Of a DNA stretch of 64,000 bases, positions 46,422 to 55,047 are shown in pieces (position 1 is the first letter of the stretch; the number at the start of each line of letters is the position of its first letter). Origin of the DNA: Bacteroidota bacterium (GTDB taxonomy: Bacteria > Bacteroidota > Bacteroidia > Bacteroidales > Prolixibacteraceae). The DNA lies in assembly GCA_023412195.1 (NCBI GenBank), contig JAEYNZ010000144.1, positions 1 through 64,000 of the forward strand, written 5' to 3'. The notes beneath the pieces were generated by a model. The model saw only the letters and a list, made by a program, of their open reading frames with translations. It was not told the origin of the DNA and made no database searches. The translations under genes were made by a program, and so were the position numbers.

Positions 46422-48005
46422 ATGGAAATGAAAAAAATATTATTTATAATACTGGCTCTTGGAATGTTTGCATCTTGTGATGATTTTCTTGCAGAGGAGC
46501 CAAGAAGTGAAATGAGCGTGGATCAGTTTTTCAGCTATCCTACTCATGCATACAACGCCGTGAATATTTTATACCGGACTGGTGCACCCACATTTTACAG
46601 TACCGGAGTTTACGCAGGAAGCCGTGCTATGTTGGGAGGATACATGTCGGGATATTTTGACAATGAATATAAAGGACAGGAAGTGCATGTGCAACACACT
46701 CAGAATTTAACCCTCACCGCCAGTAACCTGGCCGGTTATTTCGATGGAGCCTGGGATCCATGTTACCTCGCCATTTCAAGGGCAAACTTTGCCATTGAGA
46801 ACATTGCTGAAACTCCCGATCTCTCAGAAGATGAAATCAATCAACTCGAGGCTGAAGCCCGCTTCTTCAGGGCATTTAACTATTTCTACCTGGTTAAAAA
46901 TTTCGGCGATGTTCCACTGATCCTGGAACCATATTCTTCCCTGGAAGGGCTATATGTTGAACGGACTCCTTCAGCACAGGTATACAATCAGATCATAGAA
47001 GATCTGGAAATTGCTGTTAATGAAGGAGGATTGGAATATGTGCCCATGCCTCAGAACAGCTACCGGATTTCCCGGGCTACGGCGGCCACTCTTCTGGCCG
47101 ACGTGTACTTGAACGTAAGCGGCTATCCCGTGCAGGAAAACCGGTATGCTGATGCGGCAGCCGCTGCAAGGGGTGTTATCAACAGCGGTAATCTTTCTCT
47201 TATTCAACATGGGGCAACTGAATCTCAAAGTGCTTACAACGTCATGCGCAGATCGGATAATGAAAGTGAGTATATCTACTCGATCGAATACGATCCAAGC
47301 ATTTCACAGAACTACTGGCAGCCCGCAATCACATATCCCAATCTTGCTACTGCTTGGGGAATATTTGCCTACTCCATAACAAATAATGCTTACAGGCCTA
47401 TGCCCCAGTTGCTGAATATGTTTGATGAGCAGAATGACCTCCGGGCTCAGGAAAAACAATATTTCCATTCAACGTTAACTTATACTGAAGACGGCCAGCA
47501 AATAACCCGTAATTTTGAAACGGCGCCTTACCTTTGGCACAATGATGAAGCTCTGTTTGAAACCGGACAGAATGGTAAGGACATGGTGGTATACAGATAC
47601 GCTGAAGTCCTGCTTATTGCTGCGGAAGCCATTGCCCGGTCGGAAGGTGTTACCGCAGAAGCCATAGGGTATCTTGCTGATGTGCGAAACCGGGCTTACT
47701 GGCAAACCGACCGAAATCAAATAGTTGCGGAACTAACCGGACTTTCGGCCGATGACTTTGTAAAGGAAGTATGGAAAGAACGGATTAGAGAACTGGTACT
47801 TGAATACAGGCTTTGGTCTGATGTTCAGCGGACACGCCAGTTTCCTGTAGCTGCTGGTGCCGGTACCGGTGAAATAAATTTTGTGGATGTCGTAGGCCAT
47901 CAGACTGTCTGGGGCAGGACAATTCAGGAAATGCACCTGCTGTTTCCGATTTCAGAAAATGAAAGGCAACGCAATCCAAACCTGACCCAAAATCCCGGCT
48001 ATTGA
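46422..48005 (+). CDS. SusD/RagB family outer-membrane glycan-binding lipoprotein
   Basis: A 527-residue lipoprotein (lipobox FASC, Cys19) that caps the SusC channel and binds the glycan at the cell surface. Typical features are the N-terminal CDDFLAEEPRSEMSVDQFF, EAEARFFRAFNYFYLVKNFGDVPLI near residue 140, TAATLLADVYL TPR-like helices, and the C-terminal YRLWSDVQRTRQFP...NPGY. The start could also be the second ATG at 46428. The genes are followed by a strong terminator. Confidence 0.96.
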   Translation: MEMKKILFIILALGMFASCDDFLAEEPRSEMSVDQFFSYPTHAYNAVNILYRTGAPTFYSTGVYAGSRAMLGGYMSGYFDNEYKGQEVHVQHTQNLTLTASNLAGYFDGAWDPCYLAISRANFAIENIAETPDLSEDEINQLEAEARFFRAFNYFYLVKNFGDVPLILEPYSSLEGLYVERTPSAQVYNQIIEDLEIAVNEGGLEYVPMPQNSYRISRATAATLLADVYLNVSGYPVQENRYADAAAAARGVINSGNLSLIQHGATESQSAYNVMRRSDNESEYIYSIEYDPSISQNYWQPAITYPNLATAWGIFAYSITNNAYRPMPQLLNMFDEQNDLRAQEKQYFHSTLTYTEDGQQITRNFETAPYLWHNDEALFETGQNGKDMVVYRYAEVLLIAAEAIARSEGVTAEAIGYLADVRNRAYWQTDRNQIVAELTGLSADDFVKEVWKERIRELVLEYRLWSDVQRTRQFPVAAGAGTGEINFVDVVGHQTVWGRTIQEMHLLFPISENERQRNPNLTQNPGY

Positions 48006-48086
48006 TGTGCAAAATTCCCTATTGCCTATAGTCATATATTTATGAATAATACTTAAATAGAACAAGCCTTAGGTTGATATTCTAAA

Positions 48087-48119
48087 GCGCCACCTGATTT
48101 TTCAGGTGGCGCATTTTTT
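48087..48119 (+). terminator. Intrinsic terminator of the susCD genes
   Basis: GCGCCACCTGA pairs with TCAGGTGGCGC around a short T-rich loop and is followed by ATTTTTT. It lies about 80 bases past the SusD stop. Confidence 0.95.
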
Positions 48120-48120
48120 A

Positions 48121-48502
48121 TACGACTGGTTCTTCAATATTTTCTAGCATTATGAAACTCCACTGTATTTCGGTCTGGATGGTGGTCCGTGGAATGGTGC
48201 ACACCTGCAACCTTCCAGGAAACCGACAGGTGAAATTTATACAGAATTTAAACTTGGAAACCCATTCTATGATGGCGATATGAGAAAAAAACCTTATGTA
48301 TATAATACCGCATGATTGACGAATGGGGAATTGAATTTCTTGGAGAAGGCAGAAGACGTACTGACTTAATTCGTTGGGATATGTTTGTAACCGAAGCATG
48401 GTGGGATCACAACCAAGCAACTCAGCTCACTTGAACCGTTTCCCAATGCCTCAGAATGCATTATCAGGAAATAATGCACTGGAACAAAATACAGGTTATT
48501 AA
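48121..48502 (+). pseudogene. Decayed C-terminal remnant of a second SusD-family gene
   Basis: Three reading frames each carry successive pieces of a SusD C-terminus. Frame one (from about 48148) reads HYETPLYFGLDGGPWNG and later NPFYDGDMRKKPYVYN. The next frame from 48312 reads MIDEWGIEFLGEGRRRTDLI then RWDMFVTEAWWDH before a TGA. The last (48434-48502) reads NRFPMPQNALSGNNALEQNT-GY then stop, the classical SusD ending. So at least two frameshifts or deletions are present and the N-terminal two thirds are gone. It differs from the intact SusD next door, so it is not a simple duplicate of it. Confidence 0.85.
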
Positions 48503-48570
48503 TATATAGAAATGAGGGAATACCTCATCCAGCTAAAGTTTGTTTTAATTTAAGCTTTTTGTAGTAATTT

Positions 48571-48604
48571 AAGCGCCGCCGTAAATGGCGGCGCTTTATT
48601 TATA
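48571..48604 (+). terminator. Stem-loop before the GH76-GH43 gene
   Basis: AAGCGCCGCC pairs perfectly with GGCGGCGCTT around a six-base loop, followed by TATTTATA. It ends about 17 bases before the ATG at 48621 and probably terminated the lost SusD gene. Confidence 0.88.
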
Positions 48605-48620
48605 TTTAAACAGATCATCA

Positions 48621-50687
48621 ATGAAAAACCGAAATGTGTTTCTGTATTTTCTTGCTGCAATGGTGTCAGCAGGCTGTTCACGGATGCAAACCGGCAATTT
48701 TGACCGTTCACACGATTGGGAACTTGTTGCCGACAGCAGCAGCATGGCATTGATTGAAAACTACTGGAACCCCGAAGAAAAGTATTTTAATTATGGAAAC
48801 GGTGGCAGCAAAACCGATTTTCATTACTGGCCCCAGGCACATGCACTGGATGTGGTGCTCGATGCTTATACCCGCACCGGTGATGGGTTTTACCTGCCAT
48901 TTATCCATCAGTGGTTCGAAGGGGTGCCTGTAAAAAATGGCGGTAACTTCCTGAACCGTTACATCGACGATATGGAGTGGAATGCCCTTGCTATGCTCAG
49001 GGCTTACCAGATTACTGGTGATGAAAAATTTCTTCAGGCTGTTGATGTGGTATGGGAAGATATTAAAGCGCATTGGAATGAAAATGCTGGCGGAGGGTTA
49101 ATGTGGGAAAAACAGGATCCTTTTGGCAAAAATGCCTGCTCCAATGGACCTGCGGCCATACTGGCTGCCCGCCTGTTCAGGGAAAAGAAAAATTTCGAAG
49201 ACCTGGAGTGGGCAAAGAAAATATATCACTGGCAGCGAAATACCCTCTTCGATGAACAGTCGGGAGCCATATGGGATAACATTAAACAATCAAATGAAGG
49301 TCTGAAAATCAACAAAAACTGGATTTTCACCTATAACCAGGGAACTTTTATAGGAGCAGCCACTGAACTTTTTAACCTTACCGGCGATTCCCTTTATCTT
49401 CACGATGCCATCAAGGCAACGGATTTTACCCTGGAATCACTTGTTAATTCTGCCGATGGATTGCTTAAGGATGAAGGTGGCCACGACGGAGGTTTGTTTA
49501 AGGGCATATTAATACGATACCTTACGCAGCTTACCCGGCATCATGCTCTTAATGCTGAAACAAAAGGAAGATATACACGTTTTCTGTTTCACCAGGCAAA
49601 AAACCTTTGGGAACATGGAACAGACATAGAGCGCATGTTATTTGGCTCCTACTGGAAAAACAAGCCCGGAGAAACTGCCGACCTTACAGTTATATTAAGT
49701 GGGGCCATGCTCCTGGAGGCAGCAGCATCTCTCAATCAGGAGGGTTATCCGGAAATGTCAGAAAATGATAATTTCCCTGAATGGTCAGGAAATCCTGTAT
49801 TTACAGGCTGGTATGCCGATCCTGAAGTGATTGTTTACGGCGACCGCTACTGGATCTACCCCACCTTTTCGGCTGCTTATGAACAGCAGGTGCATTTCGA
49901 CTGCTTCTCATCGCCCGATCTGGTGAACTGGACAAAACATGAAAATATTATTGATACAACAGATGTTAAATGGGCTGAAAGGGCAATGTGGGCACCTGGT
50001 GTGATATCAAATGCAGGAAAATATTACTTCTTCTTTGCAGCCAATGATGTGCACCCGGGAGAAGAGGGAGGAATAGGTGTTGCAGTTGCCGACACACCAG
50101 AAGGACCGTTCAGCGATCTTTTGGGAAAACCACTCATTAATGAAAACGTAAACGGAGCACAGCCCATCGACCAGTTTGTCTTTCAGGATACCGACGGAAG
50201 CTGGTATATGTACTATGGCGGATGGCGCCACTGCAATGTGGTGAAGTTAAAACCTGATTTTACCGGACTGGAACCACTACCTGACGGTGAATTGTATAAA
50301 GAAGTTACACCAGAAGGCTATGTTGAAGGGCCGGTTATGTTTATGCGCAACGGTAAATACTATTTTATGTGGTCGGAAGGTGGCTGGACCGGCCCCAATT
50401 ACCGTGTCGCATATGCCATTTCCGATCATCCTTTCGGACCGTTTGAACGCCTTGGTACGGTACTGCAACAGGACAGGCAGGTAGCTACAGGTGCCGGACA
50501 CCATTCAGTGCTGAATATTCCTGGTACTGATGAATGGTATATCGTATACCATCGTCGCCCCCTTACTGAAACTTCTCCTCATCACCGTGTTACCTGCATT
50601 GATAAAATGGAATTTGATGCAGGAGGCAGGATCCTTCCGGTAAAAATAACTGAGAAGGGTGTGACAGCAAGGCCGTTGAAGAAATAA
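48621..50687 (+). CDS. GH76 alpha-mannanase-like and GH43-like bifunctional lipoprotein
   Basis: A 688-residue lipoprotein (lipobox SAGC, Cys19). The start at ATG 48621 is preferred because the longer frame from 48585 begins inside a terminator stem. Residues ~35-375 are an (alpha/alpha)6 GH76 domain with the paired catalytic aspartates Asp116-Asp117 in YIDDMEW, and typical NGPAAILAARLF and YNQGTFIGAATELF motifs. Residues ~390-688 are a GH43-type propeller with Asp400 (WYADPEV), Asp517 (QPIDQFVF) and Glu569 (GYVEGPVMF). GH76 enzymes cut alpha-1,6-mannan backbones; the GH43 half would trim furanosyl or pyranosyl side groups of the same chain. Confidence 0.88.
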   Translation: MKNRNVFLYFLAAMVSAGCSRMQTGNFDRSHDWELVADSSSMALIENYWNPEEKYFNYGNGGSKTDFHYWPQAHALDVVLDAYTRTGDGFYLPFIHQWFEGVPVKNGGNFLNRYIDDMEWNALAMLRAYQITGDEKFLQAVDVVWEDIKAHWNENAGGGLMWEKQDPFGKNACSNGPAAILAARLFREKKNFEDLEWAKKIYHWQRNTLFDEQSGAIWDNIKQSNEGLKINKNWIFTYNQGTFIGAATELFNLTGDSLYLHDAIKATDFTLESLVNSADGLLKDEGGHDGGLFKGILIRYLTQLTRHHALNAETKGRYTRFLFHQAKNLWEHGTDIERMLFGSYWKNKPGETADLTVILSGAMLLEAAASLNQEGYPEMSENDNFPEWSGNPVFTGWYADPEVIVYGDRYWIYPTFSAAYEQQVHFDCFSSPDLVNWTKHENIIDTTDVKWAERAMWAPGVISNAGKYYFFFAANDVHPGEEGGIGVAVADTPEGPFSDLLGKPLINENVNGAQPIDQFVFQDTDGSWYMYYGGWRHCNVVKLKPDFTGLEPLPDGELYKEVTPEGYVEGPVMFMRNGKYYFMWSEGGWTGPNYRVAYAISDHPFGPFERLGTVLQQDRQVATGAGHHSVLNIPGTDEWYIVYHRRPLTETSPHHRVTCIDKMEFDAGGRILPVKITEKGVTARPLKK

Positions 50688-50700
50688 CAATTAATGCAGA

Positions 50701-50730
50701 GAAGAAGGCGGCTACCCCGCTTTCTTCTTT
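50701..50730. terminator. Stem-loop between convergent GH76-GH43 gene and the glycosyl operon
   Basis: GAAGAAGGCGG pairs with CCGCTTTCTTC with one mismatch, followed by TTT on the plus strand. It sits about 15 bases past the GH76-GH43 stop. Confidence 0.65.
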
Positions 50731-50825
50731 CACTACAACGTATTAATGAATATTTCTACCGGAAACCAGGTTTTGAATATGCTTCCACTGAATTTCCTTC
50801 CTCAAAAAATACTGCTGTTTTTGTT

Positions 50826-51656
50826 CTAACCTTTTTTAATTCCTGTTTTCATTATGGCTTCATCTTGCCATTCTCTTCCTGTTGCGGATAGAAACTCCGA
50901 ACGGTTCCAGCCTTTAACAACAGAATGATGTTTGGAATCTGCCTGAAAGAAGAAAATTTCCTGTCCCGGTGAATGCATAAACCTGAAACCTGCTGTCCGA
51001 AAAATTGCCTTAATGGCTGCCGGATTTGGAACCCACCAGTTGGTAGGGTCTTTCATAAACTTATTTTCAATAAATGCCATTGACGGCCAACCTTTTTCCA
51101 GCAAAACATCTCTATCCCTCAGCCGGATGTCCTCCACAGCATGGTACTCCTCTTCAACCTGCAGGGTCAGTGACTGAAACACCACCTGATCTATGGATTT
51201 TTCCGAAAGAATATCAATGGCAAGCAATGGATACCGCAGATGATAAAATACCCCAAGAAAAAGAACAATATCAAATTGCCTGTTGGTTTTAACAAGGTCA
51301 TAAACCTGCATCCTGTGAAAAGAAATTCTTTTTTCCACGTTAAAAATCTCAGCAACCCACTTTGCCTGCTCCAGGTACTTATCATCGATATCAATGGCTG
51401 TAACATAAGCACCCCTTTTTGCACATTCAACCGAGTAAAAACCGGCATTGCAGCCAATATCCAGAACCCTGCAACCAGTTAAATCCTTCGGAAGTAAGGG
51501 TGCAATCAATTCCCACTTGTAGGCAGGAAAATTACCCAACGGATGCTCAGGAGCAGTATGGGTGCCATCTGGCAGGAGGATGTTATGAAACCAGGGAGAT
51601 AAGCTTTTGATTTTTTCCGCCAGTTTTCCGGCTGACCCTTTACCTGCTGATTTCAT
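50826..51656 (-). CDS. CmoB-like SAM-dependent methyltransferase (TIGR04290-type)
   Basis: A 276-residue class I methyltransferase. The SAM-binding motif VLDIGCNAGFYSVECA lies near residue 65, an acidic motif VTAIDIDDKYLEQA follows, and FLGVFYHLRYPLLAID and WWVPNPAAIKAIFRTAGF place it with the CmoB-related family labelled TIGR04290, which I recall as associated with sugar-biosynthesis loci in other phyla. CmoB itself acts on tRNA, but the operon context points to O-methylation of a sugar. It is the last gene of the minus-strand operon, 26 bases after a CgeB-like transferase. Confidence 0.82.
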   Translation of the reverse strand: MKSAGKGSAGKLAEKIKSLSPWFHNILLPDGTHTAPEHPLGNFPAYKWELIAPLLPKDLTGCRVLDIGCNAGFYSVECAKRGAYVTAIDIDDKYLEQAKWVAEIFNVEKRISFHRMQVYDLVKTNRQFDIVLFLGVFYHLRYPLLAIDILSEKSIDQVVFQSLTLQVEEEYHAVEDIRLRDRDVLLEKGWPSMAFIENKFMKDPTNWWVPNPAAIKAIFRTAGFRFMHSPGQEIFFFQADSKHHSVVKGWNRSEFLSATGREWQDEAIMKTGIKKG

Positions 51657-51682
51657 ACATCAATTGTTATAAAAATAATTCT

Positions 51683-52762
51683 TTAACCTGAAACAAGACC
51701 CTTAGGATTCAGTTCCCTCACATACATTTCAAGCTCTTCTGCACGCCTTATGCCGGTATGTGAGGCAAGAACCTTCATCCGTGCATGATGACCGATCCTT
51801 CGCCTTTCCTCTTCAGAAATATTAATAAGATATCCCAATGTATCATCAGCCGAATAAGATATCAGAATTTCATCACCAAACCTAAAGAAATCATCAAGGC
51901 CTTCCCAATAATCGCTTATGACAGGAGTTCCGCAAGCTGCGGCTTCAAAAAGCCTTACGCTTGGAGAATACCCCATCCTGATCATATCTTTCCGTGTGAT
52001 GTTCAGGGTAAAACGCTGTTCATTATAAAATTGCCGGTGCTCAGCAGGAGGCAGGTGCTCTATACGTTCAACATTTGCAGGCCATGCAATGGAAGGAGGA
52101 TACTGAGGGCCTGCCACAGCAAAACTTCCTTCCGGCCAACATTCTGCAACATCGACAAGTAGTTTCTTAAGGGGTGGCTGCCGATCGGTGCTGTAGGTTC
52201 CCAGATATCCCAGATCCCATTTCTGAACAGTTTCTTCGGGATAATAAAGATCATGATCAACAGAACAGTAAAGTGGCCTTGACTTCTGTGCTCCATATTT
52301 CGACATAAATACATCGAGTACAGGCCCTCCTGAAAATGAAAAATAAAAATCAAACTGAGGTATAATTTCAGGATGAATATATTCAAAATCATCGCTTTCA
52401 AGCTTTGCCAGGGTAACAGGAGTATCAATATCATAAAATGCAGTTATCCCTGTTGCAGTTTTTAATATCCACTTACCGGCTTCTACTCCTTCTGGAACAT
52501 AAGATCCCAGGATTACAAGGTCAGCCTTCTGAACATCTTGTTCAAACCTAAGCTTCAGATCAGACAATGATGAATAAAGTGATGCTTTACAATAATTGAA
52601 ATGAATGCAATCACGCTGATTTGAATACCATGGAACATCCCTTTCAAGAAAAAGCACATGATGTCCTTTGTTAAAAAGACCTTTCACAAGGCTTCTGTAG
52701 GTGGTGGCATGTCCGTTTCCCCATGAGGAAGTTATGGAAAGTCCTAAAATAACTATGTTCAT
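51683..52762 (-). CDS. CgeB-like glycosyltransferase, copy 1
   Basis: A 359-residue cytosolic protein with a GT-B-like arrangement: an N-terminal half starting MNIVILGLSITSSWGNGHATT, and a C-terminal half with a short GT signature, GYSPSVRLFEAAACGTPVISDYW. It matches the CgeB/DUF3880-type 'spore maturation' group now viewed as glycosyltransferases. FYDIDTPVT near residue 112 is shared with copy 2. Donor and acceptor are unknown. It starts 17 bases after copy 2, in the same operon. Confidence 0.8.
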   Translation of the reverse strand: MNIVILGLSITSSWGNGHATTYRSLVKGLFNKGHHVLFLERDVPWYSNQRDCIHFNYCKASLYSSLSDLKLRFEQDVQKADLVILGSYVPEGVEAGKWILKTATGITAFYDIDTPVTLAKLESDDFEYIHPEIIPQFDFYFSFSGGPVLDVFMSKYGAQKSRPLYCSVDHDLYYPEETVQKWDLGYLGTYSTDRQPPLKKLLVDVAECWPEGSFAVAGPQYPPSIAWPANVERIEHLPPAEHRQFYNEQRFTLNITRKDMIRMGYSPSVRLFEAAACGTPVISDYWEGLDDFFRFGDEILISYSADDTLGYLINISEEERRRIGHHARMKVLASHTGIRRAEELEMYVRELNPKGLVSG

Positions 52763-52779
52763 GTTCTTGTTGTATTCGT

Positions 52780-53880
52780 TTAAAGATTTGCTGCAGATTT
52801 CTTTTTCCCCAGCAATATATCATCGATTTGTTGTGCCCTTTGTTTATAAGTGTGTTCCGACAGCACTTTGGCTAACGCAGCTTTTCCCATCTTTTCTGCT
52901 TCTTCTGTATCTATCCATTTTAAAAGCGAAACCACATCATCTCCTTCATGGGCAACCCAAATTTCCTTTTCCGGCACGAAAAATCTTTCCACGCCTGCCC
53001 AAAAATCTGTAATGATGCATGCACCCGCTCCGGCAGCCTCAAAAACACGCGTTGCCGGTGAAAAACCATAATCAGCCATACTCTGCCGGCTGATATTAAG
53101 CACAACTTTGGGTGTTGAATTGAATGCATTATGATCATTGGTATAAACATGCCCCACATATTTGATATTCGGTGGCAATACACTGCTGTCCCAACCGCTG
53201 CCTCCTAGTATGAATTTATGATCCGGGAGCCTGGAAGCCACATCAATAAAAAATTGATAAACTCTTTCTTCACGGTCGGGAAGGCGGTTTCCCAAAAAAG
53301 CCAGATCGCACTCAAATGCAGGATCTGCAGGCACGCGGAAATGCGTTTCAGGATCAAGGGCATTGTAAATCGGAATGCACTTCTTTGCATGAAGCGACTT
53401 GTATGCATCAATGACCGGATTGCCCCCGCCATAGGTAAATACATAATCATACTGAGGAATGAGATTCCTGAAATCCGACTTAGTCCCGCTGAATACTGAA
53501 TCAAGAGTTGCCGGTGCATCTACATCCCAGAATATAATGGTCTGCCGGGGCTTTTTTATTTCAACAAGGGCCTTTTCAAGAAATTCATCAAAGACCCCTA
53601 CCCCGCTTGCCTTAATAAGAATATCAGCTCCGGCAGCATCATTCACTGCCTGTGCAACTGCCAGGCTATTGTTTTCATACACCACTGAACGAGCCCAGTC
53701 AGGATCATGCAAGTCCCTGTGTTGCTGCCTTTCATAGGCATCCGGCTCATAAAATGTAACCTGGTACCCTAATCTGTGGAGATATTTGATAATTCCCCTG
53801 TAATAGGTGGCTGCACCATTCCAGTAGGCAGAAACCAGACTGGATCCAAAAAATGCAACTGTAGGTTTATTATTATTCAT
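52780..53880 (-). CDS. CgeB-like glycosyltransferase, copy 2
   Basis: A 366-residue paralogue of the gene downstream. Parallel features: FFGSSLVSAYWNGAATYYRG at the start, FWDVDAPATLDS in the middle, and GFSPATRVFEAAGAGACIIT then DFWAGVERFF near the C-terminus. Identity with copy 1 is moderate, so the duplication is old and each likely adds a different sugar or acts at a different position. The N-terminal asparagine-rich start MNNNKPTVAFFG has no signal peptide. Confidence 0.8.
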   Translation of the reverse strand: MNNNKPTVAFFGSSLVSAYWNGAATYYRGIIKYLHRLGYQVTFYEPDAYERQQHRDLHDPDWARSVVYENNSLAVAQAVNDAAGADILIKASGVGVFDEFLEKALVEIKKPRQTIIFWDVDAPATLDSVFSGTKSDFRNLIPQYDYVFTYGGGNPVIDAYKSLHAKKCIPIYNALDPETHFRVPADPAFECDLAFLGNRLPDREERVYQFFIDVASRLPDHKFILGGSGWDSSVLPPNIKYVGHVYTNDHNAFNSTPKVVLNISRQSMADYGFSPATRVFEAAGAGACIITDFWAGVERFFVPEKEIWVAHEGDDVVSLLKWIDTEEAEKMGKAALAKVLSEHTYKQRAQQIDDILLGKKKSAANL

Positions 53881-53928
53881 GCAATATGTATTTTATTATT
53901 TATCATTCTGTTTATCCCTGCAACTTCA

Positions 53929-55038
53929 TCAGGCTATCAGCCTTTTTGCCTGGATTGTTTTCTCAGCAATCTCTAAAAATTCTTTCGCCCTGTGCCCGCA
54001 TGTATGTCTGTTTTGAATGGTCTTTAGGGCATGCTCACTAATTATTCCTGCAGTTTCTTTATCCTCAAGTACTGTCTTCATATGCTGTTTCATTTCCTCA
54101 CCACTGTGTGCAATTAAATAATCCATGCCGGGTGTAAAAAGATTTTCGGAATCATTCCAAGTTGAACAGATCAGTGGAATACCACATGCCATTGCTTCAA
54201 ATGGCCTTATAGTTGGAATACCGGGTAAATTTTTAACATAAGGTCTCCGCGGAACATGAACTGTGAACCGGAACCTTGAGAACACTTCAGGTACCTTGTA
54301 ATTGGGTACCCAGTTTCTGTACTCAATATTCGCTTTTTCCAGCAATCTGACAGCATACTTCGGATAACGGACTCCATAAAAAACAGTTTTAAGGTTCAGT
54401 TCCTCCGATGGTTCAATAATAAACTCAAGCAGCTCATCGGTCCGTTCATTATCGCCCCAGTTGCCAATCCAAACCAGGTCGCCTTCCTTTTCTTCTGAAG
54501 GGATAGGTTTAAACACCTGTATGTCGGCAGCCTCATGCAATAGGTGTATATTTCTCCCCCATCTTTCCTTTTCATATATTTTTTTCAGTATTTCTCCAAA
54601 AACTATCACCCCATCGTAATGCTGCAGATTGAATTTCTGCATTTCCAGTGGTTCGGTAACAGCACGGTGATGTGTATCATGAAAGAACAAAAGAAAATGG
54701 TTGTTCACCGATCTGTAGTCACCCAGCATTTTTATCAGCCGTGGATCATTCCATTCATGCACAATAACAACATCGGCATCTTCGAGTACCTCTTCCGGAT
54801 TGAATGTATCCACATCATAAAACGAAGGCTGATGAAAGGGAAACTTCTTTCTGAAATCCTGTATGATTCCTTCTCCATAGTATTTAACAAGGTTCTTCAG
54901 GCTCCATCCATCCGACGGTTCAAATATTGAAACATGATGCTTCATGCTTTGAAGGGCACTTACCATTCCCCTCAGGAAATGTGCGTTCCCATGATTCCAG
55001 TCGGAAATTACCGAGTGATAAAACATATAAATTTTCAT
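53929..55038 (-). CDS. Glycosyltransferase related to the CgeB group, copy 3
   Basis: A 369-residue GT-B-type transferase. The start MKIYMFYHSVISDWNHGNAHFL echoes copies 1 and 2 (WNGNAHF-like), and near residue 275 IPTIRPFEAMACGIPLICST is the GT1/GT4 sugar-nucleotide loop. It is more diverged than the two CgeB-like copies. Spacing to the GT4 gene upstream is nine bases. Confidence 0.8.
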   Translation of the reverse strand: MKIYMFYHSVISDWNHGNAHFLRGMVSALQSMKHHVSIFEPSDGWSLKNLVKYYGEGIIQDFRKKFPFHQPSFYDVDTFNPEEVLEDADVVIVHEWNDPRLIKMLGDYRSVNNHFLLFFHDTHHRAVTEPLEMQKFNLQHYDGVIVFGEILKKIYEKERWGRNIHLLHEAADIQVFKPIPSEEKEGDLVWIGNWGDNERTDELLEFIIEPSEELNLKTVFYGVRYPKYAVRLLEKANIEYRNWVPNYKVPEVFSRFRFTVHVPRRPYVKNLPGIPTIRPFEAMACGIPLICSTWNDSENLFTPGMDYLIAHSGEEMKQHMKTVLEDKETAGIISEHALKTIQNRHTCGHRAKEFLEIAEKTIQAKRLIA

Positions 55039-55047
55039 ATCCTCTGT

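Noticed and set aside
48585..48620. Upstream ATG for the GH76-GH43 gene
   Set aside because: It falls inside a perfect terminator stem; ATG 48621 opens directly on the lipoprotein signal.
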